Positions 50,263 to 59,065 of a DNA stretch of 64,000 nucleotides are shown here, one piece after another. Both the position numbers and the translations under genes were made by a program. Source of the stretch: Massilia eburnea (GTDB lineage Bacteria > Pseudomonadota > Gammaproteobacteria > Burkholderiales > Burkholderiaceae_D); NCBI RefSeq assembly GCF_009720745.1, contig NZ_WNKX01000021.1, forward strand, positions 36,428 through 100,427, written 5' to 3'. Numbering within the stretch: the first letter of the stretch is position 1; each line of letters opens with the position of its first letter. The notes beneath the pieces were generated by a model. That model saw only the letters and a program-made list of their open reading frames with translations, searched no databases and was not told where the DNA came from.

Positions 50263-50840
50263 TTGCCCTGCGCCAGCAAGGTCACGTCATGCACGATGTC
50301 GTCGGCTGGCCGGCCGAACGGCATCAGCGCACGCAGCCTGCCTTGCGGGTCGATGAAGTACAGGTAGGACGAATGGCCCATGGTGTAGGCGGTCTTGCTG
50401 CCTTCGACCATTTTCTTCGTCGCCGTGATGCCGTAGGCGCTGCGGATGGCGGCCATCTGTGCCTCACTGCCGGTCAGGCCGATGAAGCTCGGATCAAACT
50501 GCTCAAGGTAAGCCTTCAGTTTCGGCCCGGTATCGCGCTCGGGGTCGACCGTGACGAAGACCACTTGCAGTTTTCCGGCCAGGGGGCCGAGGCGTTCGCG
50601 GGCCTGCTTCAACAGGGCCAGGGACACGGGGCACACGTCGGCACAGCTGGTGTAGCCGAATTCCAGTACCACGACTTTGCCGCGGAATTTGTCGAGCGCA
50701 AAATCCTGGCCATCGGCGGCTTTCTGCGCAATCTGCGGCGCCATGCGCGGCGGATCGAAGGTGCCGGATTTCAGTTTGTCTGCGGCGTGGGCAAGGCCCG
50801 CTGCGGCCAGCAGCAGTGCGAACAGGCTGCGACGAATCAT
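50259..50840 (-). CDS. SCO1/SenC-family copper chaperone
   Basis: 193 aa with a signal peptide (MIRRSLFALLLAAAGLAHA). Thioredoxin fold with the copper motif TSCADVCPVS (CxxxC) and the distal His in YTMGHSSYLYFID; VVFVTVDPERDT is also typical. SCO proteins deliver copper to the CuA site of cytochrome oxidase or act as thiol oxidoreductases. No oxidase gene is nearby. Coupled by ATGA overlaps to the substrate-binding protein before it and the cupredoxin-like protein after it. Confidence 0.92.
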   Translation of the reverse strand: MIRRSLFALLLAAAGLAHAADKLKSGTFDPPRMAPQIAQKAADGQDFALDKFRGKVVVLEFGYTSCADVCPVSLALLKQARERLGPLAGKLQVVFVTVDPERDTGPKLKAYLEQFDPSFIGLTGSEAQMAAIRSAYGITATKKMVEGSKTAYTMGHSSYLYFIDPQGRLRALMPFGRPADDIVHDVTLLAQGK

Positions 50841-51853
50841 AGGGAAATGCTTACCGGCTTGATGGACTTGACGAAGCTTTCGTCGACATAGGTTTCATAT
50901 GCGACCGGGCGCTTGAGCGTTCCGGCCTCGATCGACAGGTTCATCAGCTCGTCGAATTCCGAACGGATCATGCGCAAGTCGCCGTAGGTGACGCGGTCGG
51001 CTGGATTGTCCATCACGAACTGGATCACTTTCGGGTCCTGGTTGAAAAACTTGCGCGTGGCGGCAATCTTGGCGGCCTTGGCGCGGTTGGCAGGCGTCGC
51101 GTCGAGCCAGTTGCCGGCCGACTGGACATGATTGACCAGGTCCTGCACCAGCGGGCGGTTGGACTTGATCAGTTCTTCGCGCACGGTCAGCACGCAGCAG
51201 ATGTAGTTGCGCCATTCGTCGCGCGTCATCGCCAGCGGACGGGCATAACCGGCCTTCTGGGCCGCAGCGCCGAACGGTTCGCCGGTGCAGTAGGCGTCCA
51301 CCGCATTGGCATACAGGGCGGCCGGCATGTCGGGCGGCGCCATCTCGATGATCTGTATGTCCTTGGGCGACATCTTCTCGCGCGCCAGCATCTTGCGCAG
51401 GAACAGGAAGTCGACCGCAAAGCGGCTTGGAATCGCAATGCGTTTGCCGCGCAGGTCGGAAAAGCGCTTGTAGGCCGAATCGGTGCGCACCATGATGACA
51501 GCGCCCGAGCGGTGGCCCAGGGAGACGATCTTGAGCGGAATCTTCCTGTCGGCCAGGTCCATCACCAGCGGCGCCAGCATGTAGGCGGCCTGGATGCGGC
51601 CCGTCATCAAGGATTCCTTGATTTCGGGCCAGCCGCTGTATTTGCTGAACTCGAACGCGCCGCCGCGCGCACTGCAGGCGATCGGCAAAGTCAGGTTGCA
51701 GGTGACCGGCAGGCCGCCCACCACCAGGGGATCGGCCGCCCGCGCCAGCGACGGCAACAAGGCGCCGCCCAGGCCAATGGCCGGCAGTGCCAGTGCGCCG
51801 CCAAGCAGTTGGCGCCTGCGCATGAGATGTTCGTGTTCAGATGCGGTTGACAT
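50837..51853 (-). CDS. ABC transporter substrate-binding protein (NMT1/NrtA-like, Tat-type signal)
   Basis: 338 aa. A twin-arginine-like leader (LMRRRQLLGGALALPAIGLG, cut near ARA-ADP) and a type-2 periplasmic binding fold: VGGLPVTCNLTLPIACSARG, GRIQAAYMLAPLVMDLADRK, DLRGKRIAIPSRFAVDFLFL, YANAVDAYCTGEPFGAAAQK. It resembles NrtA/SsuA proteins. Export folded, if by Tat, would allow a cofactor or metal to be loaded inside. First gene of the SCO/cupredoxin/ABC operon. An FNR-type box is centred about 64 bp before its start. Confidence 0.9.
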   Translation of the reverse strand: MSTASEHEHLMRRRQLLGGALALPAIGLGGALLPSLARAADPLVVGGLPVTCNLTLPIACSARGGAFEFSKYSGWPEIKESLMTGRIQAAYMLAPLVMDLADRKIPLKIVSLGHRSGAVIMVRTDSAYKRFSDLRGKRIAIPSRFAVDFLFLRKMLAREKMSPKDIQIIEMAPPDMPAALYANAVDAYCTGEPFGAAAQKAGYARPLAMTRDEWRNYICCVLTVREELIKSNRPLVQDLVNHVQSAGNWLDATPANRAKAAKIAATRKFFNQDPKVIQFVMDNPADRVTYGDLRMIRSEFDELMNLSIEAGTLKRPVAYETYVDESFVKSIKPVSISL

Positions 51854-51910
51854 TTGAATATTCTAGCATCAGCTCAGCGCCGGAATGTAGTATTCCTACT
51901 AAATTAGGAC

Positions 51911-51924
51911 TTGACCCAGATCAT
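51911..51924. promoter_or_regulatory. FNR/Anr-type box midway between divergent operons
   Basis: TTGAC-CCAG-ATCAT matches the FNR consensus TTGAT-N4-ATCAA at 8 of 10 positions. Its centre (51917.5) is about 64 bp from the start codon on each side (51853 and 51981). A class II (-41.5) activator site for both promoters with leaders of about 22 nt would fit. Confidence 0.6.
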
Positions 51925-51980
51925 GGCTGGCAGCGCGGCGGGCGCTGAAACTGGACGTATCGATCATTCCGGAGCATGCC

Positions 51981-52424
51981 ATGTTCAAACATATCCTCTT
52001 CCCGACCGACGGCTCGCCGGCATCCGGCGCCGCCCTGCATTCAGCCATCAAGTTCGCGCAGGAAGCTGGCGCCCGTGTCACGGCATTGCATGTGATCCCG
52101 GAGTTCCATATCTTCACCTACCATCCCGAGATCCTGGAAGACACGCGTGGCGTCTACCTGAAAGACAGCGAAGTTCATTCAGCCGCCGTGCTGGACGAAG
52201 TGGCCCAAGTCGCCGCCGACTACAACGTGCCTTGCGACGTCGTGCAGCGGCGCTCCGACCAGCCCTTCGACACCATCGTCGCGACGGCGCTCGACTATGG
52301 CTGCGACCTGATCGCCATGGCCACTCACGGTTACAAAGGCGTGCGCGGCATGCTGCTCGGGAGCGAAACGCATCGCGTGCTGCTCAACACGCCGGTGCCG
52401 GTACTGGTGTTCCGTCCGCAATAA
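51981..52424 (+). CDS. universal stress protein UspA family
   Basis: 147 aa. MFKHILFPTDGSPASGAALH and GVRGMLLGSETHRVLLNTPV define the fold and ATP site. GGAG lies 7 nt before the ATG. Same subgroup as the protein at 41192. Divergent from the ABC/SCO operon with a shared FNR-type box, so induction at low oxygen is plausible, as known for several UspA proteins in pseudomonads. Confidence 0.93.
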   Translation: MFKHILFPTDGSPASGAALHSAIKFAQEAGARVTALHVIPEFHIFTYHPEILEDTRGVYLKDSEVHSAAVLDEVAQVAADYNVPCDVVQRRSDQPFDTIVATALDYGCDLIAMATHGYKGVRGMLLGSETHRVLLNTPVPVLVFRPQ

Positions 52425-52648
52425 GCTGACGTTAATACGCCACAGGCCACACAGCGAATGCTAGGAGATTTATGACGCCTACGTCACACTACGCATGCAA
52501 ATCTGGACAAACGGCGACGCCTGTCCAGAATGAGACAATTCAAACCGGTTTATAAAGCGACCGTCTTAATCCGCAAGGTTTTCCGTATTTGTCGTAACAC
52601 CCGTGCTGCCGCATATTCTCGCGCATTATCACAGCACGGGGAAAAACC
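52425..52648. other. intergenic region without a clear gene
   Basis: 224 bp. It holds a 7-bp inverted repeat (CTGGACA/TGTCCAG at 52503-52509 and 52522-52528) and a 23-codon ORF at ATG 52473 preceded by TAGGAGA. Neither is convincing as a gene. The promoter of the PHP protein gene should be here. Confidence 0.4.
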
Positions 52649-55051
52649 ATGACCTTCGCATTTCGCAAGCTCGCACTCGCCGCGGCACTGGCCACTATCG
52701 GTACCGCACAGGCCTCCATCGCCGACCACCAGGAATTCGAAGCCACGCTGCATGCGCCTTACCGCGCTGCCGCCGGCGCCAACGAAGCACGCAGCTTCAA
52801 GCTCGAATTCAGCTTCCCGCACGCCGAACACGCACAGGCAGTCAGCTGGGTGCTGGAGGTCGTCGATCCGAAGGGTAATGTAGTCGAACGCTGGGCCGGG
52901 GTTGAACAGTTGAAGGACAAACCGGTTTCCGTCAACATTGACTGGGCTGGCCGCAACCGCCGCAACGCCCTGCCGGACGGTATTTACAAGGCGCGCCTGC
53001 GCGCCATGTCGGAAGACGCCCAGCGCGGCATCGCTTCCGGCGCCGACGCCGTCCTGCGCCGCCTGGCCGCCGCCAAAGGCGAGGTGGAAGAACAGGAATG
53101 GGAAATCGCCATCGGCCAGCAGCAAGCCAAGGCCGATGCACCGGCCACGATGTCCATCGCGGCAGCGCCAGCCTCCCTGCCCTACACCGTCTACTTCGGC
53201 AACCTGCACAGCCAGACCAACCATAGCGACGGCGGCGGCGAGCTTGCCAGCTGCGTGGGCGCGCAAAACCCGCAATCGGGCGCCTACAGCCCGACCGACG
53301 CCTTCAACTTCGCCAAGTCGCGCGGCCTGGATTTCCTGATGGCGTCCGAACATAACCACATGTACGACGGTTCGGATTCCACCAACACTTCCGCCGATCC
53401 GGCCACCGCCAAGGCCTTGTACCAGTCCGGCCTGTCCATGGCCGCCAACTTCAACGCCGCCAACCCCGATTTCCTGGCGATCTACGGCATGGAATGGGGC
53501 GTCATTTCGAATGGCGGCCATATGAACATCTTCAACTCGAACGAGTTGCTGGGCTGGGAGAGCAACAGCTCCGGCCAGCTGATCGCCGACACCTACACCG
53601 CCAAGAGCGACTACGCCAGCCTGTACACCCTGATGAAACAGCGCGGCTGGCTGGGCCAGTTCAACCACCCGTCGACCAGCGGCCAGTTCATCGTCAACGG
53701 TGTTCCGCTCGGCTACACCGCCGACGGCGACGAAGCGATGGCGCTATGCGAGGTGATGAACACTTCCGCCTTCTCCACCAACACCAGCGAAACGGAAACG
53801 AGCCGCAGCAACTACGAAGGCGCCTGCAAGAAGGCGCTGGAAGCGGGCTACCACGTCGCCTTCAGCACCGACCAGGACAACCACTGCGCCAACTGGGGCG
53901 CTTCCTACACCAACCGCACCGGCGTGCTGATCCCAAGCGGCACCGCGCTCTCCACCACCGCTTTCATGGACGCTATCCGCGCCCGCCGCGTGTTCGCGAC
54001 CATGGACAAGACTTCGCAGCTGGTGCTGACCGCCAACGGCCACATGATGGGCGAACGCTTCAGCAATACCGGCACGCTGAACCTGGTGGCCAATTTCAGC
54101 AGCAGCAGCGGCAAGACGGTATCGACCTCCGAATTCTATGAAGGCGTCCCTGGCCGCAACGGCACCGTGACCCTGCTCGCATCCAGCGCCAATACCACCA
54201 TTACCCCGACTGACGGCGCGCACTTCTACTATGCCAAGGTGACCCAGTCGGACGGCAACATCCTGTGGTCGGCGCCGGTGTGGGTGACCCAGGGCGCCGG
54301 CGGCGGCGGCGACACCACGGCGCCGACCGTTAGCGCCAGCAGCAGCGGCAGCAGCGGCACCATCACTTTCACGGCCAACGCCAGCGATAACGTGGGCGTG
54401 ACCAAGGTCGAGTTCTACGTGGACGGCGTGCTGAAAGGCACCGACACCGCCTCGCCATGGACTTACGCCTTCAATTCCAGCGGCGTGTCCAACGGCACCC
54501 ACTCGCTGACTGCCAAGGCCTACGACGCGGCCGGTAACAGCGCCACATCGGCGGCGGTCAACTTCAGCGTCAACAACGTCACCGCGCAGCAGCTGGTGCT
54601 GAACAGCGGCTTCGAATCGGGCGCCACCAACTGGACCGCCACCAGCGGCGTGATCACCAACGACGCCACCGAGTCGGCCCACACCGGCACCTGGAAGGCA
54701 TGGCTGAACGGCTACGGCAGCGCGCACACCGACACGCTGTACCAGCAGGTAAGCATTCCGTCGACCGCCGCCACGGCCACCCTCAGCTTCTACCTGCTGA
54801 TCGACTCCGCCGAAACCACCAGCACCCAGGCCTACGATACGCTGAAAGTCCAGGTGCGCAACAGCAGCGGCACCGTTCTGGCAACGCTGGCTACGTACTC
54901 GAACCTGAACAAGGGGACGAGCTACGTGCAGCGCACTTTCGACATGAGCGCCTACAAGGGCCAGACGGTGCGCATCTACTTTGAAGGCGTGGAAGGCACT
55001 TCGGTGGCGACCTCCTTCATCGTGGATGACGTGACGCTCAACGTGCAGTAA
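52649..55051 (+). CDS. secreted PHP-type metallohydrolase with Ig-like and C-terminal beta domains
   Basis: 800 aa. Signal peptide (residues 1-22, FRKLALAAALATIGTAQA). An N-terminal beta region to about 180, then a PHP/CehA-type domain (about 185-470): YFGNLHSQTNHSDGGGELA, DFLMASEHNHMYDG, YGMEWGVISNGGHMNIF, GQFNHPSTSG and AFSTDQDNHCANWG supply His/Asp/Glu metal ligands. After a Gly hinge, an Ig-like domain (TAPTVSASSSGSSGTITFTA, VTKVEFYVDGVLKGTD, about 550-645) and a jelly-roll-like C-terminus (NSGFESGATNWTA, about 650-800). Substrate may be a phosphoester on a surface polymer. Stand-alone gene. Confidence 0.85.
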   Translation: MTFAFRKLALAAALATIGTAQASIADHQEFEATLHAPYRAAAGANEARSFKLEFSFPHAEHAQAVSWVLEVVDPKGNVVERWAGVEQLKDKPVSVNIDWAGRNRRNALPDGIYKARLRAMSEDAQRGIASGADAVLRRLAAAKGEVEEQEWEIAIGQQQAKADAPATMSIAAAPASLPYTVYFGNLHSQTNHSDGGGELASCVGAQNPQSGAYSPTDAFNFAKSRGLDFLMASEHNHMYDGSDSTNTSADPATAKALYQSGLSMAANFNAANPDFLAIYGMEWGVISNGGHMNIFNSNELLGWESNSSGQLIADTYTAKSDYASLYTLMKQRGWLGQFNHPSTSGQFIVNGVPLGYTADGDEAMALCEVMNTSAFSTNTSETETSRSNYEGACKKALEAGYHVAFSTDQDNHCANWGASYTNRTGVLIPSGTALSTTAFMDAIRARRVFATMDKTSQLVLTANGHMMGERFSNTGTLNLVANFSSSSGKTVSTSEFYEGVPGRNGTVTLLASSANTTITPTDGAHFYYAKVTQSDGNILWSAPVWVTQGAGGGGDTTAPTVSASSSGSSGTITFTANASDNVGVTKVEFYVDGVLKGTDTASPWTYAFNSSGVSNGTHSLTAKAYDAAGNSATSAAVNFSVNNVTAQQLVLNSGFESGATNWTATSGVITNDATESAHTGTWKAWLNGYGSAHTDTLYQQVSIPSTAATATLSFYLLIDSAETTSTQAYDTLKVQVRNSSGTVLATLATYSNLNKGTSYVQRTFDMSAYKGQTVRIYFEGVEGTSVATSFIVDDVTLNVQ

Positions 55052-55057
55052 CCGGAA

Positions 55058-56014
55058 TCAATTGCGTATCTCCCGCAAGCCCTTGCCCAGCTTGCGCCGC
55101 AACAAGGTACGCAAGGTCACACCATCGCGGTAGCCCACCTGCTCGGCGATGCGGTCGATATTCTGGCCGCTGGTCTTGAGCAGGTGGACCGCTCGTTCGA
55201 CGCGCAGGTCCTGGACATAATTGACGGGCGTCTTGCCCAGTACCTCCTGCAGGCGCCGGGCCAGCGTACGCTTGCTGGTGGCCAGCGCCGCTGCCGCCGC
55301 TTCCAGGTTGAAGCCTTGCGCAAGATGCTGCCTTACCCAGCGGTCAAAGTTCGCTATCAGCGGATCGGCATGCGCCAGGTGATCCGAAATCACATAAGCC
55401 GATTGTGCCGGCCGGGAATCCACCACCAGGTAGCGCGCCACCATCGCGGCCAGTTCCGGGCTGGCTTGCCGGATCAAGTCCAGCGCCATGTCCAGGTGGC
55501 CGAGGGCCGCACCGGCGGTGATGAACTGGCCTGACGCGACCACCATGCGCTGCGCGTCCAGATGCACCGCAGGATAACGCTGGCGGAACAGGGGCGTCAG
55601 CCACCAGGTGGTCGTTGCTTCTTCCCCATCCAGCAAACCGCTCTCCGCCAGCACGAAAGTGCCGATGCAGGCGGCGGCGATACGCACGCCCTGCCCTGCC
55701 ATGCCGCGCAGGACGGCGCCAGCGTCGGCCACCTCGCTCGATGCCAGTGCGGCCTGCAGTGGCGCAGGCATCTTGTGGCCGATGGCCGGCAGAATCACCA
55801 GGTCCGGCGCAGGCGCCGAGCTCCATGGCACGATCGGCAAAACCAGGCCTTGCGCGCTGCGCACGACAGGACGCAGGCCGGCCAGCGTGACGTGGAATTG
55901 CGGCTGCGGCGCCGCCAGCATCGGTGCGAGCTCATTGGCAGTCGTGAAAGCATCCAGCACGGCGGCAAGCCCGGTGTCGAACACACTTTCCAGGGCAAGT
56001 ACGGTGATATTCAT
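55058..56014 (-). CDS. GlxA-type transcriptional regulator (DJ-1/PfpI-AraC)
   Basis: 318 aa. A DJ-1/PfpI amidase-like domain (about 1-170) with AAACIGTFVLAESGLLDGEE including the nucleophile-elbow Cys, then an AraC double HTH (about 215-315, LEAAAAALATSKRTLARRLQ, RIAEQVGYRDGVTLRTLLRR). Divergent from a small monooxygenase gene. A 6-bp-arm inverted repeat in the spacer (56020-56042) may be its site. Confidence 0.92.
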   Translation of the reverse strand: MNITVLALESVFDTGLAAVLDAFTTANELAPMLAAPQPQFHVTLAGLRPVVRSAQGLVLPIVPWSSAPAPDLVILPAIGHKMPAPLQAALASSEVADAGAVLRGMAGQGVRIAAACIGTFVLAESGLLDGEEATTTWWLTPLFRQRYPAVHLDAQRMVVASGQFITAGAALGHLDMALDLIRQASPELAAMVARYLVVDSRPAQSAYVISDHLAHADPLIANFDRWVRQHLAQGFNLEAAAAALATSKRTLARRLQEVLGKTPVNYVQDLRVERAVHLLKTSGQNIDRIAEQVGYRDGVTLRTLLRRKLGKGLREIRN

Positions 56015-56019
56015 GGCGC

Positions 56020-56042
56020 GATTGATACCAAAGATGTCAATC
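56020..56042. promoter_or_regulatory. inverted repeat between GlxA-type regulator and monooxygenase gene
   Basis: GATTGA-N11-TCAATC, perfect 6-bp arms, just upstream of the regulator start. Candidate operator for the AraC-type regulator; short arms make chance possible. Confidence 0.3.
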
Positions 56043-56121
56043 TCGCCAATTTAACGGCAAGTGTGGCGCCAGTAAAGTCTCCCTATCGCAATTTCGCGAT
56101 CAATCCAACCAGGAGATAGAC

Positions 56122-56421
56122 ATGATCAAATACGCACTGTTCGCCCGTTTCGAAGCCAAGCCAGGCAAGGAATCGGCCGTTGCCGACATCCTCCACACGG
56201 GCCTGGCCTTGGCCAAACAGGAACCGGGCACCAAATACTGGTTCGCATTGCGCCTGTCCGAACGCGTGTTCGGCGTGTTCGACGCCTTTGAAACCGAAGA
56301 CGCACGCCAGGGCCATCTGAACGGCCCGATCGCGCAGGCCCTGATGGCGCAAGCGCCCGAGCTGTTTGCCACCCCGCCAAGCATTGAGCCGATCGAGGTG
56401 CTGGGCCTGAAAGCCGCCTAA
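56122..56421 (+). CDS. ABM-family monooxygenase-like protein (quinol monooxygenase type)
   Basis: 99 aa ferredoxin-like dimeric fold. YALFARFEAKPGKESAVADI, LALAKQEPGTKYWFALRLSE and FGVFDAFETEDARQGHLNGP match the antibiotic-biosynthesis-monooxygenase domain. It acts without a cofactor on quinols or electrophiles in known relatives. Divergent from the GlxA-type regulator, its probable controller. Confidence 0.88.
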   Translation: MIKYALFARFEAKPGKESAVADILHTGLALAKQEPGTKYWFALRLSERVFGVFDAFETEDARQGHLNGPIAQALMAQAPELFATPPSIEPIEVLGLKAA

Positions 56422-56436
56422 AGACCGGTCTTCGCC

Positions 56437-58626
56437 TCACTCCAGCTGGTAGGCGTAGATATTGACGACGTTGAAGGTGGTGTCTGGCACATACACGCGG
56501 CGGTCGCGCGCATAGATGAAAAACGGCATCCAGACGCCGCCAACTTCGGGGTATTTTTTGAATACCAGTTCTCCCGTGACGTATTCCAGCGTGTCCTCGC
56601 CGATGCGGAAAACCTTCAACGCCCGGTTGACCAGGTCATTCACGATCAGGTGTCCTTCCTGGTCAACGCACAGGCTGGCCGGCAAGTAGAACTTGTCGGC
56701 ATCTTTTTCCAGGTCGTCGCAATAGCCCGCGCGGCCGTAGCTCCACAAGCTCTTGCCCTCGCGGTCAAACACGCGGATGCAGTTGTTGAACTGGTCGCAC
56801 ACGAACACGCGCTCCTGGGCGTCGATCGCCACGTCGCATGGGGCGAAATTGGCCAGCGGTTCGCCGTCTTCCACCCACTGGAAGTTCTTCACGAACGACA
56901 CCAGGCCGGAAGGCTGCAACTGCCACATGGAGATGCGGTTGTTCAGCGAGTCGGCGATATAGATTTCGCCGCGGCTGTTCACTTCCAGGCCTTGCGGCGC
57001 TTTCAGGGTGCCGTTGCCGCCCAACCCTTCGCGGCCGAATGGCAGGCCGTAATTCAGCAGGTGGCCGCCGGGGCCAAACTGGAACATCGATACCGTGCAG
57101 GCGTTGAAGTTGGTAACGAAGACCAGCGGCGTGCCCGGACAGATCTGTCCCAGCAGCGGCTGCGACGGGTAGTACACCGCCATCGCCAGCCCGCCTGGCA
57201 TGAAGAAGCCGCGCATCATGTCCTGCAGCTGGGAGATTGGATCGGCGGCGGTGTCGAAAGTCTTCATGCACCAGTTGCCGGAATCGATGTTGTAGGAAGA
57301 CGTTGCGGCTTGCGCCAGCGGATCCAGGCGAGCGTGAAGTTTCAGCTGGTCGTACCAGTATTTGTAGATATTGGCCGTGGCGGTGGCCCAGTTATCCAGC
57401 CAGTTTGAATGCGGCAAGGTGCCGCTCCCGGCGCGTTTTGGATCGACGCCGATCACCGCCGTCATGCAATTGAATTGCGAGGTTGCCGCTTTCAGCGCCT
57501 GGTTGTCGCGGCGGTGGCCGACGGCATCCAGCAGGATCGCATCCTGGTCGCCGCCATCGCGATCCGGTGCAATGCGCATCTTCAGCACGGTGGAGGCGAA
57601 GGGTTCGGTCACATAGTAGACGTTCGCATCAGCCGCCGCGCAGATCTGGTACGGACCGACGAAGACCGCATCTTCCAGCGTGCCGTACACCAGGTCGGAC
57701 AGCGAATGCACGGGTTGCGCCTTATGGTTCCACAGGGGCAGCATGCCCTCCACCACCGTCAGCAGCTTGCCGTCGGTGTCGTAAATCGTGATCGAATCTT
57801 CGACCTGGCCCGGCACGAAAACACGGTCGTCGATCACGCATACCGAGCGCATGACGTTGAACTTGCCGATGCCGGCAGGATTGCCGAAACTGTGCAGCAG
57901 CGAAGTCTCGCCAGGGCACTGCACGCGCTCGTCCTTGATCGGCCAGGCCGTATCGATTTTCAGCACTTCGTAATGGCCGGTATTGGCCAGGTACAGGTTG
58001 CCGCGCGAGTCAGAGGCCAGGCCCTGTGGCCACAGCAGGTCGTGCGTGCTGTTGGCGTCGTCCACGGTACGGAACTGCAGTACGAACTTGCCCTCAGGTG
58101 TGAACTTGACGCAGCGGCTGCGGTCATCGCCCTTGGTGTGGAAGAATTCATCGCAGACGTAGACGTAATGTTCGCCATCGGCCTCCTTCACGAAGGCGAT
58201 GCCATTCGGATCGCTCAGTGGAACAAAGTCCTTGCCGTTGATGCCGTCCGCCGCATCGCCGAAAGCGAACTGGAAGTCCACCGTGTGCTCGTCGTAGTCG
58301 AACACCACTACGCGGCCATTGCCCATGTCGGTGCAGTACATCAGGTCCTGCTCGGGATGCGGACACAGATGGAAAGGCATCATCAGGCGCCGCGCCTGCT
58401 CGCTGCCCTCGCCCGGGGTATCGATCACGTGCAGCAGCGTATCGAGGTCGGCACTGAAGACCAGCAGGCGGCTGTTGCCGGTATCGCACACCCAGACATG
58501 GTCATAATGGTCGCGTGCAATGCCGACCGGGGAATTCATGGTGAAGTCGTCGGGCAGTTCACCGCGCGCGGTGGTGCCCGGCAAAACCAGTTCACCGTAG
58601 TGCGTAATATGATGAAATTTGCTCAT
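56437..58626 (-). CDS. NHL-repeat beta-propeller protein, cytoplasmic
   Basis: 729 aa from ATG 58626 (MSKFHHITHYGELVLPGTTA), without a signal peptide. Repeats of the NHL kind occur throughout: SPVGIARDHYDHVWVCDTGN, LWPQGLASDSRGNLYLANTG, APQGLEVNSRGEIYIADSLN, CDVAIDAQERVFVCDQFNNC and LPASLCVDQEGHLIVNDLVN. They could build two six-bladed propellers. No enzymatic residues can be assigned. Stand-alone; function unknown. Confidence 0.82.
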   Translation of the reverse strand: MSKFHHITHYGELVLPGTTARGELPDDFTMNSPVGIARDHYDHVWVCDTGNSRLLVFSADLDTLLHVIDTPGEGSEQARRLMMPFHLCPHPEQDLMYCTDMGNGRVVVFDYDEHTVDFQFAFGDAADGINGKDFVPLSDPNGIAFVKEADGEHYVYVCDEFFHTKGDDRSRCVKFTPEGKFVLQFRTVDDANSTHDLLWPQGLASDSRGNLYLANTGHYEVLKIDTAWPIKDERVQCPGETSLLHSFGNPAGIGKFNVMRSVCVIDDRVFVPGQVEDSITIYDTDGKLLTVVEGMLPLWNHKAQPVHSLSDLVYGTLEDAVFVGPYQICAAADANVYYVTEPFASTVLKMRIAPDRDGGDQDAILLDAVGHRRDNQALKAATSQFNCMTAVIGVDPKRAGSGTLPHSNWLDNWATATANIYKYWYDQLKLHARLDPLAQAATSSYNIDSGNWCMKTFDTAADPISQLQDMMRGFFMPGGLAMAVYYPSQPLLGQICPGTPLVFVTNFNACTVSMFQFGPGGHLLNYGLPFGREGLGGNGTLKAPQGLEVNSRGEIYIADSLNNRISMWQLQPSGLVSFVKNFQWVEDGEPLANFAPCDVAIDAQERVFVCDQFNNCIRVFDREGKSLWSYGRAGYCDDLEKDADKFYLPASLCVDQEGHLIVNDLVNRALKVFRIGEDTLEYVTGELVFKKYPEVGGVWMPFFIYARDRRVYVPDTTFNVVNIYAYQLE

Positions 58627-58846
58627 GGCCGTCCCTGCCTGTTGTGGTATCGAGCATTCCAGTATCGGGGCTGCGCTGAAATTCGGCAACATTGACAGAA
58701 AAGCCTACATTTAGCGGGCTGCGCGGGCTTTCAATTGACTATCTCCAGTTATGGTTCCGCTACAACAAGAGGGCCAAATAGTTAAACGCAAGTGAACGCG
58801 AAGTTTATACTTTTCAAAGTGCATCCTTTTTGCATTGCCAAGCGGA
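58627..58846. other. divergent promoter region, no gene seen
   Basis: 220 bp between the NHL gene (-) and the solute-binding fragment (+). No operator, RNA or ORF with support was found. Confidence 0.4.
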
Positions 58847-59065
58847 ATGCTCCGTATAGTCCAAATCCTCACTTGCTTCGTCGTGCTCGCCGCGCCTGCA
58901 TTGCAGGCACGGACAGTGCTGGCTGTCATCATCGGTGCGGAAGTCGATTGGGCGCCCCATTCTTCGACCGGCAACGCTCCCATGCTGGCGCGTTTCAACG
59001 AAGGCTACGCGGAACTGCGCAAGTCGCCGCGCTACAAGGAAATTGAGGAGCGCTGGTTCAAATGA
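58847..59065 (+). CDS. internally deleted periplasmic solute-binding protein, 72 aa
   Basis: ATG 58847. A signal peptide (LRIVQILTCFVVLAAPALQA) is followed after about 25 residues by APMLARFNEGYAELRKSPRY and KEIEERWFK. The latter is the characteristic C-terminus of family-3 amino-acid-type binding proteins. The roughly 200 residues between the two ends are missing, while the frame is preserved. Its stop overlaps the start of a histidine kinase (ATGA). Either a decayed sensor subunit kept for translational coupling or a true microprotein acting in the periplasm. Confidence 0.6.
   Translation: MLRIVQILTCFVVLAAPALQARTVLAVIIGAEVDWAPHSSTGNAPMLARFNEGYAELRKSPRYKEIEERWFK

Noticed and set aside
50259..50840. 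SCO gene as part of a cytochrome oxidase locus
   Set aside because: No oxidase subunit, heme-synthesis or cox assembly gene is present in the surrounding 10 kb.
52473..52544. 23-codon ORF after TAGGAGA in the uspA-PHP spacer
   Set aside because: Too short and without hydrophobic or conserved features; kept only as a note in the intergenic entry.
57409..58695. 428-aa + strand ORF opposite the NHL gene
   Set aside because: Antisense shadow; the NHL repeats lie on the - strand.
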